From Azospirillum lipoferum 4B (lineage in GTDB: Bacteria; Pseudomonadota; Alphaproteobacteria; Azospirillales; Azospirillaceae), in the NCBI RefSeq assembly GCF_000283655.1, contig NC_016586.1:449001-513000 (forward strand): a stretch of 64,000 nt of DNA, given 5' to 3'. The notes below the pieces were generated by a model, which was not told where the DNA came from, ran no database searches, and saw only the letters and a list, made by a program, of their open reading frames with translations. Of the stretch, positions 1 to 7,204 are shown one piece after another. The translations under genes were made by a program, and so were the position numbers. Position 1 is the stretch's first letter, and each line of letters starts with the position of its first letter.

Positions 1-824
1 GCGAGGTCACCTTCTTCCGCAACCTGTTCGCCCTTCTGCCGGCGGTCGCCATGGTGGTCGCGGCGGGCGGGCGGAGCTGCCTGCACACCACCCATTGGCA
101 GGGGCATCTGTGGCGGGCCATCGTCGGCCTCGCCTCCATGGTGCTGCTGTTCTGGGCCTATCACCTGATGCCGCTCGCCAATGCGGTGGCGATCTCCTAC
201 TCCGCCCCGCTGTTCCTGACTGCCCTGTCGGTTCCGCTGCTGGGTGAGAAGGTCGGAGCCTTCCGCTGGGGTGCGGTGGTGGTCGGGTTCGCCGGGGTGC
301 TGATCATGGTGCAGCCCGGTCCCGACATGATCGACCGCGGCGCCATCGTCGCCTTGACCGCGGCCGTCTGCTACGCCCTGGCGATGATCGCCATGCGCCA
401 GCTGGGACGGACGGAAAAGCCGGTGACCACGGTGTTCTACTTCACCGTCATCTCCACGGTGCTGAGCGCGCTGGCCCTCCCCTTCGACTGGGTCACGCCG
501 GATGCGCATGCACTGACGCTGATGGCCGGCATGGGGATCGCCGGCGGCGGCGCCCAATATTGCAGCACGCGGGCCTATTCGCTGGCGCGCGCCGTGGTGG
601 TCGGCCCCTTCAGCTATGCCAGCCTGATCTATGCGACGATCCTCGGCTGGCTGGTCTGGGGCGACGTGCCGGCCGCCCATGTGATGATCGGCGCCGCCAT
701 CGTCATCGCCAGCGGCCTGCTGATCCTGTACCGCGAGACCCGCCGCGCCGCTGCTACCGCTTCCCAGTTGGACTCATGTCCGAAGACGCAGGCCCCGAAT
801 GCCGATCCGGTTCGGACCGTGTGA
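1..824 (+). CDS. EamA/DMT family transporter, 5' end outside window
   Basis: Inner-membrane permease of the drug/metabolite transporter superfamily; the substrate cannot be told from sequence. The reading frame is already open at base 3 (EVTFFRNLFALLP, typical of the region around TM2 in this family), so the start lies upstream. About 274 codons are visible. They include the end of the first EamA repeat, with the characteristic AISYSAPLFLTALSVPLLGEKV, split here as AISYSAPLF...LLGEKV, and a complete second repeat ending GLLILYRE. The hydrophobic segments alternate with short polar loops as expected for a ten-helix exporter. The C-terminal tail after the last helix is polar. The next gene starts 41 bases downstream. 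A role in amino acid or metabolite export is common in the family but not shown here. Confidence 0.9.
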   Translation, partial: EVTFFRNLFALLPAVAMVVAAGGRSCLHTTHWQGHLWRAIVGLASMVLLFWAYHLMPLANAVAISYSAPLFLTALSVPLLGEKVGAFRWGAVVVGFAGVLIMVQPGPDMIDRGAIVALTAAVCYALAMIAMRQLGRTEKPVTTVFYFTVISTVLSALALPFDWVTPDAHALTLMAGMGIAGGGAQYCSTRAYSLARAVVVGPFSYASLIYATILGWLVWGDVPAAHVMIGAAIVIASGLLILYRETRRAAATASQLDSCPKTQAPNADPVRTV

Positions 825-865
825 GCGGGTCTGCCGATCTAAGTTTCAAGGAAAGGACAGGCATC

Positions 866-1603
866 ATGGTTACGACCGATGTCGACGGAACTCCGGCTCC
901 CCGCCTGACCGGCCGGATGCAACTGATCCAGGGTGGACGGAGCACCGGCACCCCCCAGCGGCCGGCGCCCTTTGCCACTTCCAGCCGGGTCTGCGCCATC
1001 GTCGGCGGCACCGGCCTGTCCACCAAGCTGGACCTGCTGGCCCGGTTGGTGACGCGGGTCGACGTGCTGGCGCTCGGCGGCGGAATCGCCAACAGCTTCC
1101 TGGCCGCGGCCGGCACCGACATGGGCGCCTCGCTGTGCGACCACGAGCTGATCGGCGAGGCGCGCAAGCTCCTGGACAAGGCGAGGGCCTGCCGCTGCGA
1201 GTTGCTGCTGCCGGTGGACGTGGTGGTGGCGACCGAGGCGCGGGACGGGGCGGAGGATCGCGTCGTCTCCTGTGCCGCCATCGGGCCGGAGGACATGGTT
1301 CTCGACATCGGCCCGGCAACGGTCGCACGGCTGACCGGCTGCGTCGAGACCGCCGGAACGGTCGTCTGGACCGGCCCGCTCGGCGTCTACGAGATCGCCC
1401 CCTTCGACGGCGGCACCAACGCGCTGGCCTGGTTCATCGCCCGGCGCACCCGCGACGCCGGCTTGCGCTCGGTGGCGGCGGGTGACGACACCATCGCGGC
1501 ACTGGCCGCGGCAGGGGTGGACGGCCGTTTCAGCGAACTGACCAACCACGACGCCCTGCCGGCTTGGCTGGACGCCGCCTCGCACCGCGCGGTTCCTGCC
1601 TAG
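866..1603 (+). CDS. Orphan C-terminal (nucleotide-binding) half of phosphoglycerate kinase
   Basis: The 245-residue product aligns by eye with the C-terminal domain of phosphoglycerate kinase only: CAIVGGTGLSTKLDLL, ALGGGIANSFLAA, LLLPVDVVVA, DIGPATV, VWTGPLGVYE and a final AAGDDTIAAL. The N-terminal 3-phosphoglycerate-binding domain of the ~400-residue enzyme is absent and is replaced by about 45 unrelated residues. Two nucleotide-site motifs are degraded: GGAK reads GGTG (lysine lost) and GGGDT reads AGDDT. An AAGGAAAGG ribosome site lies just upstream of the ATG, and the frame is intact, so this is probably a stable diverged paralogue and not a fresh pseudogene. It sits directly before gap, the usual partner of pgk. 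It is unlikely to be an active kinase. A regulatory or nucleotide-binding role is guesswork. Confidence 0.8.
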   Translation: MVTTDVDGTPAPRLTGRMQLIQGGRSTGTPQRPAPFATSSRVCAIVGGTGLSTKLDLLARLVTRVDVLALGGGIANSFLAAAGTDMGASLCDHELIGEARKLLDKARACRCELLLPVDVVVATEARDGAEDRVVSCAAIGPEDMVLDIGPATVARLTGCVETAGTVVWTGPLGVYEIAPFDGGTNALAWFIARRTRDAGLRSVAAGDDTIAALAAAGVDGRFSELTNHDALPAWLDAASHRAVPA

Positions 1604-1634
1604 GAGCCGGTCTGCACCTTATAACTGCACCCCC

Positions 1635-1655
1635 GGCGGGCCGAAACCCGCCTTT
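1635..1655 (+). terminator. Short hairpin after the pgk-like gene
   Basis: GGCGGG, a six-base loop CCGAAA and CCCGCC are followed by TTTCCC. The stem is short and the T-run weak, so it may be an attenuator in the gap leader and not a full terminator. Confidence 0.4.
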
Positions 1656-1720
1656 CCCGGTTAAATCGAGTCTCCGCCCCCACCGGCACGAGACCGCAAC
1701 GCAACGACTGGAGCACGATC

Positions 1721-2743
1721 ATGGCTGTACGGGTAGCGATCAACGGTTTTGGCCGCATCGGCCGTCTGGTTCTGCGCGCCATCTACGAGAGCGGCCGCAA
1801 GGACGTCGAGGTCGTGGCGATCAACGACCTGGCCGATCTGAAGGCCAACGCGCACCTGCTGAAGTACGACAGCGTCCACGGCCGCTTCCCCGGCACCATC
1901 GAGACCGCCCAAATTGAAGACGGGGGCGGCGTTCTGATCGTCAACGGCCACTCCATCAAGGTCGTGCAGGAGCGTGACCCGGCCAAGCTGCCGTGGAAGG
2001 AACTGGGCGTCCAGATCGCCATGGAATGCTCGGGCATCTTCACCAAGCGCGCCGATGCCGCCAAGCATCTGGAAGCCGGCGCCGAGAAGGTGCTGATCTC
2101 CGCTCCGGCCACCGACGAGGACATCACCGTCGTCTACGGCGTCAACCACGACAAGCTGACCGCCGAGCACAAGATCGTTTCCAACGCCTCCTGCACCACC
2201 AACTGCCTGGCGCCGGTCGCGCATGTCCTCCACAACCTGGTGGGCATCGAGAAGGGCTTCATGACCACGATCCACTCCTACACGGGTGACCAGCGGATCG
2301 TCGACACCAACCACAAGGACCTGCACCGCGCCCGCGCGGCGGCCCTGAACATGATCCCGACCTCCACCGGTGCGGCCAAGGCCGTCGGCAAGGTGCTGCC
2401 GGAGCTGAAGGGCAAGCTGGACGGCACCGCCATGCGCGTTCCGACCCCGAACGTGTCGGTCGTCGACTTCAAGTTCACCGCCGGCCGTGCCACCTCGGTC
2501 GAGGAGATCACCAAGGCGATCAGCGACGCCGCCAACGGCCCGCTGAAGGGCGTGCTGGGCGCCTATGACGAGGAATTGGTGTCCTCGGATTTCAACCATG
2601 ACCCGCACAGCTCGACCTTCGCACTGAAGGAAACGAAAGTCATCGACGGCAATTTCGTGCGTGTCATGGCGTGGTATGATAACGAGTGGGGCTTCTCCAA
2701 CCGCATGGCCGACACCGCCGTCGCGATGGCGAACGCCAAGTAA
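1721..2743 (+). CDS. gap: Type I glyceraldehyde-3-phosphate dehydrogenase
   Basis: Cytosolic glycolytic/gluconeogenic enzyme that oxidises and phosphorylates glyceraldehyde-3-phosphate to 1,3-bisphosphoglycerate. The protein has 340 residues, a normal length. The N-terminal Rossmann motif is INGFGRIGR (7-15), and Asp36 in INDLAD indicates NAD preference. The catalytic Cys158 lies in SNASCTTNC and the activating His185 in TIHSYTGDQ. The C-terminal WYDNEWGFSNRM signature is present near 315. The start ATG follows a 117-base leader containing the short hairpin after the pgk-like gene. A normal pgk is not next to it in this window; only the half-length paralogue is upstream. This is presumably the housekeeping copy, though paralogues elsewhere cannot be excluded. 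Confidence 0.97.
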   Translation: MAVRVAINGFGRIGRLVLRAIYESGRKDVEVVAINDLADLKANAHLLKYDSVHGRFPGTIETAQIEDGGGVLIVNGHSIKVVQERDPAKLPWKELGVQIAMECSGIFTKRADAAKHLEAGAEKVLISAPATDEDITVVYGVNHDKLTAEHKIVSNASCTTNCLAPVAHVLHNLVGIEKGFMTTIHSYTGDQRIVDTNHKDLHRARAAALNMIPTSTGAAKAVGKVLPELKGKLDGTAMRVPTPNVSVVDFKFTAGRATSVEEITKAISDAANGPLKGVLGAYDEELVSSDFNHDPHSSTFALKETKVIDGNFVRVMAWYDNEWGFSNRMADTAVAMANAK

Positions 2744-2789
2744 ACCGCGCCGAACCAAGAGCGCCGACCCAGACCAAAGGAGCCGGACG

Positions 2790-3035
2790 ATGAGCAAGAC
2801 GATCATGTGGGCCGAAACCGACGCCAAGGGCTTCGAGTCCGAGTGCCTGTTCAACGAGGACAGCCGCCAGTACGAAGTGATGGTCTGCGCATCGGGCCGC
2901 CGGCTCTGCCGGTCGGACTCCTTCCCGGCGCAATCCGATCCCATGCAGGGCATGACCGACGAGGACCGCCGGCGCGCCGTGCAATGCGCCGAACGGCTGG
3001 TCACCGAGATCGAGCACGATCTGGGCGACCGCTGA
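2790..3035 (+). CDS. Small acidic protein of unknown function
   Basis: An 81-residue cytosolic protein with no signal peptide or membrane segment. The ATG is preceded by AAAGGAG at good spacing, and the gene lies 46 bases after gap on the same strand, ahead of a terminator, so it is probably co-transcribed with gap. It contains two cysteines in the middle (VCASGRRLC) and a third near the end (QCAERL), and a helical acidic C-terminus. The spacing does not match a zinc finger I recognise. I do not recognise the family. Strand, ribosome site and codon use (GC-rich third positions) support a real gene. Confidence 0.7.
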   Translation: MSKTIMWAETDAKGFESECLFNEDSRQYEVMVCASGRRLCRSDSFPAQSDPMQGMTDEDRRRAVQCAERLVTEIEHDLGDR

Positions 3036-3065
3036 CGGATCGGCGTCGAGACGGTCAAGCGAAGC

Positions 3066-3103
3066 GGGCCGGCATCCCAGAGGTGCCGGCCCGTTCCTTT
3101 TCC
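3066..3103. terminator. Terminator between convergent gap and dehydrogenase operons
   Basis: A perfect nine-base stem, GGGCCGGCA / TGCCGGCCC, with a nine-base loop, followed on the plus strand by a T-rich GTTCCTTTTCC. It lies between the end of the gap transcript and the end of the convergent cytochrome gene and could serve both directions, though the T-run favours the plus strand. Confidence 0.75.
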
Positions 3104-3113
3104 AGCATTGTCC

Positions 3114-4370
3114 TCAGTGTGCCTGGGCCAGCGTCTTGCGCATCCTGGCCACCTCGTCGGCGCTGACCGGCGGGGCCGCGTTGCTCCAGCTGTTGCGGAT
3201 GTAGGTGACGACCGCCGCCACCTGCGCATCGTCCAGCCGCCAGCCCAGCGGCGGCATCGCCGGGCCGGTCGGCCGGTCGTCGGTCGCCACCGCGCGGGAG
3301 CCGTCCAGCACCAGCCTGATCAGCGTCGCCGGATCGTCGGCCTGCACCACCCCGCTGTCGGCCAGCGTCGGGAACAGGAAGGTCTGGCCTTTGCCGTCGC
3401 CGCCATGGCAGGCCATGCAGGTGTCGGCATAGACCGCCTCCCCCGTCCTCATCCGCCCGTCATCCGCCGCCAGCCGCGCCGGGGCGCCGGCTTCCGGCGG
3501 CTTCTGGTCCAGCAGATAGGCGGCGATAGCCTTCAGGTCCGCGTCCGTCATCTTCGAGGTGGAGTTCTGGATCGCCTCCGCCATCGGGCCGGAGGCCAGC
3601 GTCTGGTGGTTGGCGCCGGTCTTCAGGTAGGCGACCAGCTGGTCCGTCGTCCAGTCGCCGATGCCCTGGCGCGGATCGGCGGTGATCGCCGGCGCGTACC
3701 AGCCCTGAAGGTTGGCGCCCTGCAGCGCCCGGTCCGTATCGTCGGCCCCCAGCATGGTCTTGGGCGTATGGCAGGTGCCGCAATGGCCGAGCGACTGCAC
3801 CAGATAGGCGCCGCGATTCCATTCCGGCGACTTGTCCGGATCGGGCTTGAAGCGCTCCGGTTCGAAGTTCAGCAGGTTCCAGCCCGCCATCAGCAGCCGG
3901 ATGTTGAAGGGAAAGGGCAGCTGGTTGGCCTCGACCGCGTTGCTCACCGGCTCCCGCGTGCGCAGATAGGTCCACAGCGCGCGGATGTCGTCATCGGTCA
4001 TCCGCGTATAGGCCGGGTAGGGCATGGCGGGGTAAAGCCGCTTGCCGCCGCGCCCGATGCCTTCGCGCAGCGTGCGGCGCAGGTCCTCCTCCGTCCAGTT
4101 GCCGATGCCGGTCTCGCGATCCGGCGTGATGTTGGGGGCCACCAGCGTGCCGAAGGGCGTGTACAAGGGCGAACCGCCGGCATAGGGCTTGCCGCCGGGC
4201 AGGCTGTGGCAGGCGACGCAGTCGGCGGCGACGGCGACATAGCGGCCGCGCTCGATCAGAGCGAAATCCTGGTCGTCGGCTTGCGCCGACCGCAGGGTGG
4301 GCATCGCGGCCATCGCCAGGACGGTGGCGGCGATGGCGAGACGTTTCCTGCTCATGCCTGCACCCATCAT
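3114..4370 (-). CDS. Triheme cytochrome c subunit of a membrane-bound dehydrogenase
   Basis: Electron-accepting subunit of a gluconate 2-dehydrogenase/alcohol dehydrogenase-type complex on the periplasmic face, passing electrons to quinone or terminal oxidase. An N-terminal signal segment (residues 6-31, ending AQA) precedes three c-type heme sites: CVACH (51-55), CGTCH (197-201) and CMACH (318-322). The length of 418 and the heme spacing match this family. The stop of the upstream flavoprotein gene overlaps its ATG (ATGA), so the two are translationally coupled; an internal ATG five codons later (MSRKR) would give an equally good signal peptide. It is the last gene of a three-gene operon (small subunit, flavoprotein, cytochrome). 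Confidence 0.93.
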   Translation of the reverse strand: MMGAGMSRKRLAIAATVLAMAAMPTLRSAQADDQDFALIERGRYVAVAADCVACHSLPGGKPYAGGSPLYTPFGTLVAPNITPDRETGIGNWTEEDLRRTLREGIGRGGKRLYPAMPYPAYTRMTDDDIRALWTYLRTREPVSNAVEANQLPFPFNIRLLMAGWNLLNFEPERFKPDPDKSPEWNRGAYLVQSLGHCGTCHTPKTMLGADDTDRALQGANLQGWYAPAITADPRQGIGDWTTDQLVAYLKTGANHQTLASGPMAEAIQNSTSKMTDADLKAIAAYLLDQKPPEAGAPARLAADDGRMRTGEAVYADTCMACHGGDGKGQTFLFPTLADSGVVQADDPATLIRLVLDGSRAVATDDRPTGPAMPPLGWRLDDAQVAAVVTYIRNSWSNAAPPVSADEVARMRKTLAQAH

Positions 4371-6139
4371 GCCTGCACCAGGGGACCGGGGGATTTCAGG
4401 TAGCGGGTGCGGATCGCATCCGCCGCGCGATAGGCCAGCGCCCCCACCGTCCCGGTCGGGTTGAAGCCGGAATTCTGCGGGAAGACGTTCGCCCCCACCG
4501 TGAAGACATTGGGCACGTCCCAGCTCTGCAGGAAGGGGTTGACCGCGCTGGTCGACGGGTCGGCCCCCATCGCCGTGCCGCCGACCACATGGGTGGACTG
4601 GTAGGGCACCACCGACCAGGGCCCGGTGCGCGGATTCTCGACGATCTGCTGCGCCCCCATGGCGCGGACGATCTCCGCCACCTTGGCGGTGACATAGGCC
4701 GACATCTTCACGTCATTCTCGGGGAAGTCGAAGGTGATGCGCATCAGCGGCCGGCCGAGCCGGTCGGTGTAGGTCGGGTCGAGGTCCAGGAAGTTGCCGC
4801 GGCTGGCATAGCTGCTGGCCTCGCAGCCGACGCTGAGATTGCTGAGATAGCTGTCGCGCATCGCCTTCTTCCAGCCCGAACCCCAGGTCGGGCTGCCCGG
4901 CGGGGTCGGCCGCTTGGAGATCGGTTCCGCCCCGATGGGCGCGCAGCGCGTGCTGCCGCCGCCGAGGAAGCCCAGCGGCCCATGGTCGAAATTGTCGTTG
5001 TTGAACTCGTCGATCGCCATGCCGGTGGCGCCGCCGCCGATGAAGTTGTTGAAGTTGTACTTGGCGGGATCGAAGAAGCCGACGACCTGATTGGCCATCT
5101 GGTAGCAGAAATTCCGGCCCACCACGCCCTTGCCGCTCCGGTGGTCATAGGGCGTACCGATGCCGGACAGCAGCATCAGCCGCACATTGTCCAGCATGAA
5201 GGCGCAGAGGATGACCAGATCCGCCGGCTGCTCGAACTCGTCGCCCGACGTGTCGACATAGGTAACGCCGGTCGCCTTCCTGCCGGTGGAGTCCAGATTG
5301 ACCTTCAGAACCTCGCACAGGGTGCGAAGTTCGAAGTTGGACTTGCGCATCAGCACCGGAAGCACAGTAGTCTGGGCGCTGGCCTTGGAATAGTTGGCGC
5401 AGCCGTAATTGGTGCAGAAGCCGCAGAAGGTGCATTGCCCCATCGTCACGCCAAGCGGGTTGGTGTAGGTGCGCGACAGCAGCGCCGACGGGATCGGGAA
5501 GGGCTTGTAGCCCATCTCCGCCGTCGTCTCCGCGAACAGGGTGGGGCCGAAGGTCTGCATCATCGGCGGATTGGGGAACTCGCGCCGGCGCGCGCCCTCG
5601 AACGGATTGCCGCCCTCCTGGAGCTGGCCATTAAGGTTCCCGGCCTTGCCCGACACGCCCGCCAGATATTCGAACCGGTCGTAATAGGGCTCCATATCCT
5701 CATAGGTCAGGCCCCAGTCCTGGATCGTCATGTCCTCCGGTATGCTCCGTTCGCCATAGCGCTCGGTATAATGGGACCGCAGCCGGAAATCATAGGGCGA
5801 GAAGCGCCATGTGATGCCGGCCCAATGTACGCCGGCCCCGCCGACGCCGTTGCCGGGATGGAAGGAGCCGTACTGCCGCATCGGCAGCGCAGTCTGGCCG
5901 GCGTTGTTGCGGGCGGTGACCGCGGTCTGCGCCGGCCGCAGCATCAGCTCCTGCCGGGAGTTGTAGCGCAGCTCGTCCGGGGCATAGCCGATGTTGAAGT
6001 CGGTGGCGGTGTCGCGCCAGGGGCCGCGCTCCAGCGCCACCACGTCCAGCCCTTCGTCGCACAGCTCGTTCGCGACGATCGACCCGGTCCAGCCGAGCCC
6101 GATGACCACCACATCCTTGCGGGGAAGTTTGCGCGCCAT
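4367..6139 (-). CDS. GMC-family flavoprotein dehydrogenase subunit (gluconate 2-dehydrogenase type)
   Basis: FAD-dependent catalytic subunit oxidising a polyol, sugar acid or alcohol; the true substrate is not determinable from sequence. The 590 residues begin with a dinucleotide-binding motif, VVVIGLGWTGS (10-20), and end with the GMC C-terminal domain containing HVVGGTAMG and NPTGTVGALAYRAADAI. A cysteine-rich stretch, CTFCGFCTNYGC, near 235-247 is typical of the gluconate dehydrogenase large subunit branch and may hold a Fe-S cluster. There is no signal peptide; export would rely on piggy-back through the Tat-targeted small subunit encoded just upstream (three-base gap). The partner cytochrome follows with an overlapping start. 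Confidence 0.92.
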   Translation of the reverse strand: MARKLPRKDVVVIGLGWTGSIVANELCDEGLDVVALERGPWRDTATDFNIGYAPDELRYNSRQELMLRPAQTAVTARNNAGQTALPMRQYGSFHPGNGVGGAGVHWAGITWRFSPYDFRLRSHYTERYGERSIPEDMTIQDWGLTYEDMEPYYDRFEYLAGVSGKAGNLNGQLQEGGNPFEGARRREFPNPPMMQTFGPTLFAETTAEMGYKPFPIPSALLSRTYTNPLGVTMGQCTFCGFCTNYGCANYSKASAQTTVLPVLMRKSNFELRTLCEVLKVNLDSTGRKATGVTYVDTSGDEFEQPADLVILCAFMLDNVRLMLLSGIGTPYDHRSGKGVVGRNFCYQMANQVVGFFDPAKYNFNNFIGGGATGMAIDEFNNDNFDHGPLGFLGGGSTRCAPIGAEPISKRPTPPGSPTWGSGWKKAMRDSYLSNLSVGCEASSYASRGNFLDLDPTYTDRLGRPLMRITFDFPENDVKMSAYVTAKVAEIVRAMGAQQIVENPRTGPWSVVPYQSTHVVGGTAMGADPSTSAVNPFLQSWDVPNVFTVGANVFPQNSGFNPTGTVGALAYRAADAIRTRYLKSPGPLVQA

Positions 6140-6142
6140 TTC

Positions 6143-6952
6143 TCAGCCCTTCCTGGCCCAGTCGCCGCGTCCGCCGATGGACACCGGCGGCAGCGTGTAT
6201 TTCTGATTGTGCTTCAGCACATGGTCGCGGAAATCGTAGCGGGTGCCGGGAAAGCCGATCATCTTCCAGCTGACCATGTCGCGGTTGCCGCCATAGATCG
6301 GGTCGGCGAAGAACCCCTCCATGGTGTTCTGCAGGACGAGGCTGAAGAAGCTGCCGGAACCGACCGGCCCATCGAACTTGACTTCATCCTTCTCCATCGC
6401 CGTCAGAATCTGGTCCTTCTGTTCCGGCGACAGGTCGGTGAAGCTCTTGCCACCGATGGCTTGCCGGCAATGGGCGTCCAGCGCCTTCAGCCCCTGGCGA
6501 TACTTCGTCGCCGGGGTCAGGTCGCTCTGGTCGCCCTGGGTCGGCAGGCCGGGCTGGAATGGCCCCTTCATATAGAGACGTTCGGAACTGCCGTAATGGC
6601 CGGACAACTGCCGGTCGATGAACACGGCGCAACCGGCATCCTTGCCGCTGACGCTGAGCTCGTCGGCGGGGATCAGCCGTTCGGCGATGGCCTCCACCAT
6701 CTCGCCCTCGCGCGGGGTGAAGAAGGTCCAGGGACCGGGCAGGACCTGCCGGGGCGGCTCTATGGCCCCCGAATCCCAAGGCAACCCGGTACCGAACAGG
6801 ATTTTCGCACTGGCACCGGACGCCGACAGCGCCACCAGCCCCATCGCGGTGGTCGCAAGGAAGCGGCGGCGGCTGGTGTGGAACGGGCTTGCCCCGTCGG
6901 GCCTGCCGGGGGGACTGCCTTGGTGTCCGCCGGAATTCTTGCCTGGGATCAT
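6143..6952 (-). CDS. Tat-exported small subunit (gluconate 2-dehydrogenase subunit 3 family)
   Basis: Small subunit of the dehydrogenase complex, needed for export and assembly of the flavoprotein. I start it at the ATG at 6952, which has AGGA about nine bases upstream and gives a protein of 269 residues; a longer frame opens further upstream but codes an implausible N-terminus. A twin-arginine motif, TSRRRFLATTAMG, lies about 24 residues in and is followed by a hydrophobic stretch ending SASGASA. The body contains WTFFTPREGEMVEAIAERLIP, split here as FTPREGEMVEAIAERLIP, typical of the family. First gene of the operon with the GMC flavoprotein and cytochrome. Confidence 0.88.
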   Translation of the reverse strand: MIPGKNSGGHQGSPPGRPDGASPFHTSRRRFLATTAMGLVALSASGASAKILFGTGLPWDSGAIEPPRQVLPGPWTFFTPREGEMVEAIAERLIPADELSVSGKDAGCAVFIDRQLSGHYGSSERLYMKGPFQPGLPTQGDQSDLTPATKYRQGLKALDAHCRQAIGGKSFTDLSPEQKDQILTAMEKDEVKFDGPVGSGSFFSLVLQNTMEGFFADPIYGGNRDMVSWKMIGFPGTRYDFRDHVLKHNQKYTLPPVSIGGRGDWARKG

Positions 6953-7204
6953 GTCTGGATCATCCTGGGATTCGTCGCGACCGCTGCCCTGCCGTATTGC
7001 AGAACAAATCTGCGGTGGAACGAAAACTTCCAATGATCGAAAGACATACACCCGCCCTGACGGGCACGCGCCGCCATCATCGGGCGAAAACCCGGTTCAA
7101 ACGGTCGATGCTGCGGACGCGTTCGCGACCCTCGCCGGTGGTATGCCGTCCCGGCGGTAACCCTTCGGCGGTTCTCGCCCTCTATGGAGCCGGGCGGCGG
7201 CGGA

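Noticed and set aside
866-1603. Calling the pgk-like gene a functional phosphoglycerate kinase
   Set aside because: The whole N-terminal substrate domain is missing and two nucleotide motifs are altered.
3108-4403. A 431-codon plus-strand frame opposite the triheme cytochrome gene
   Set aside because: The cytochrome frame carries three CxxCH motifs and a signal peptide; the opposite frame is Arg/His-rich with no support.
4589-7036. An 815-codon open frame on the plus strand opposite the GMC dehydrogenase and its small subunit
   Set aside because: It is antisense to two genes with clear motifs; its translation is Arg/His/Gly/Ala-rich with no domain, and long antisense frames are expected at this GC content.
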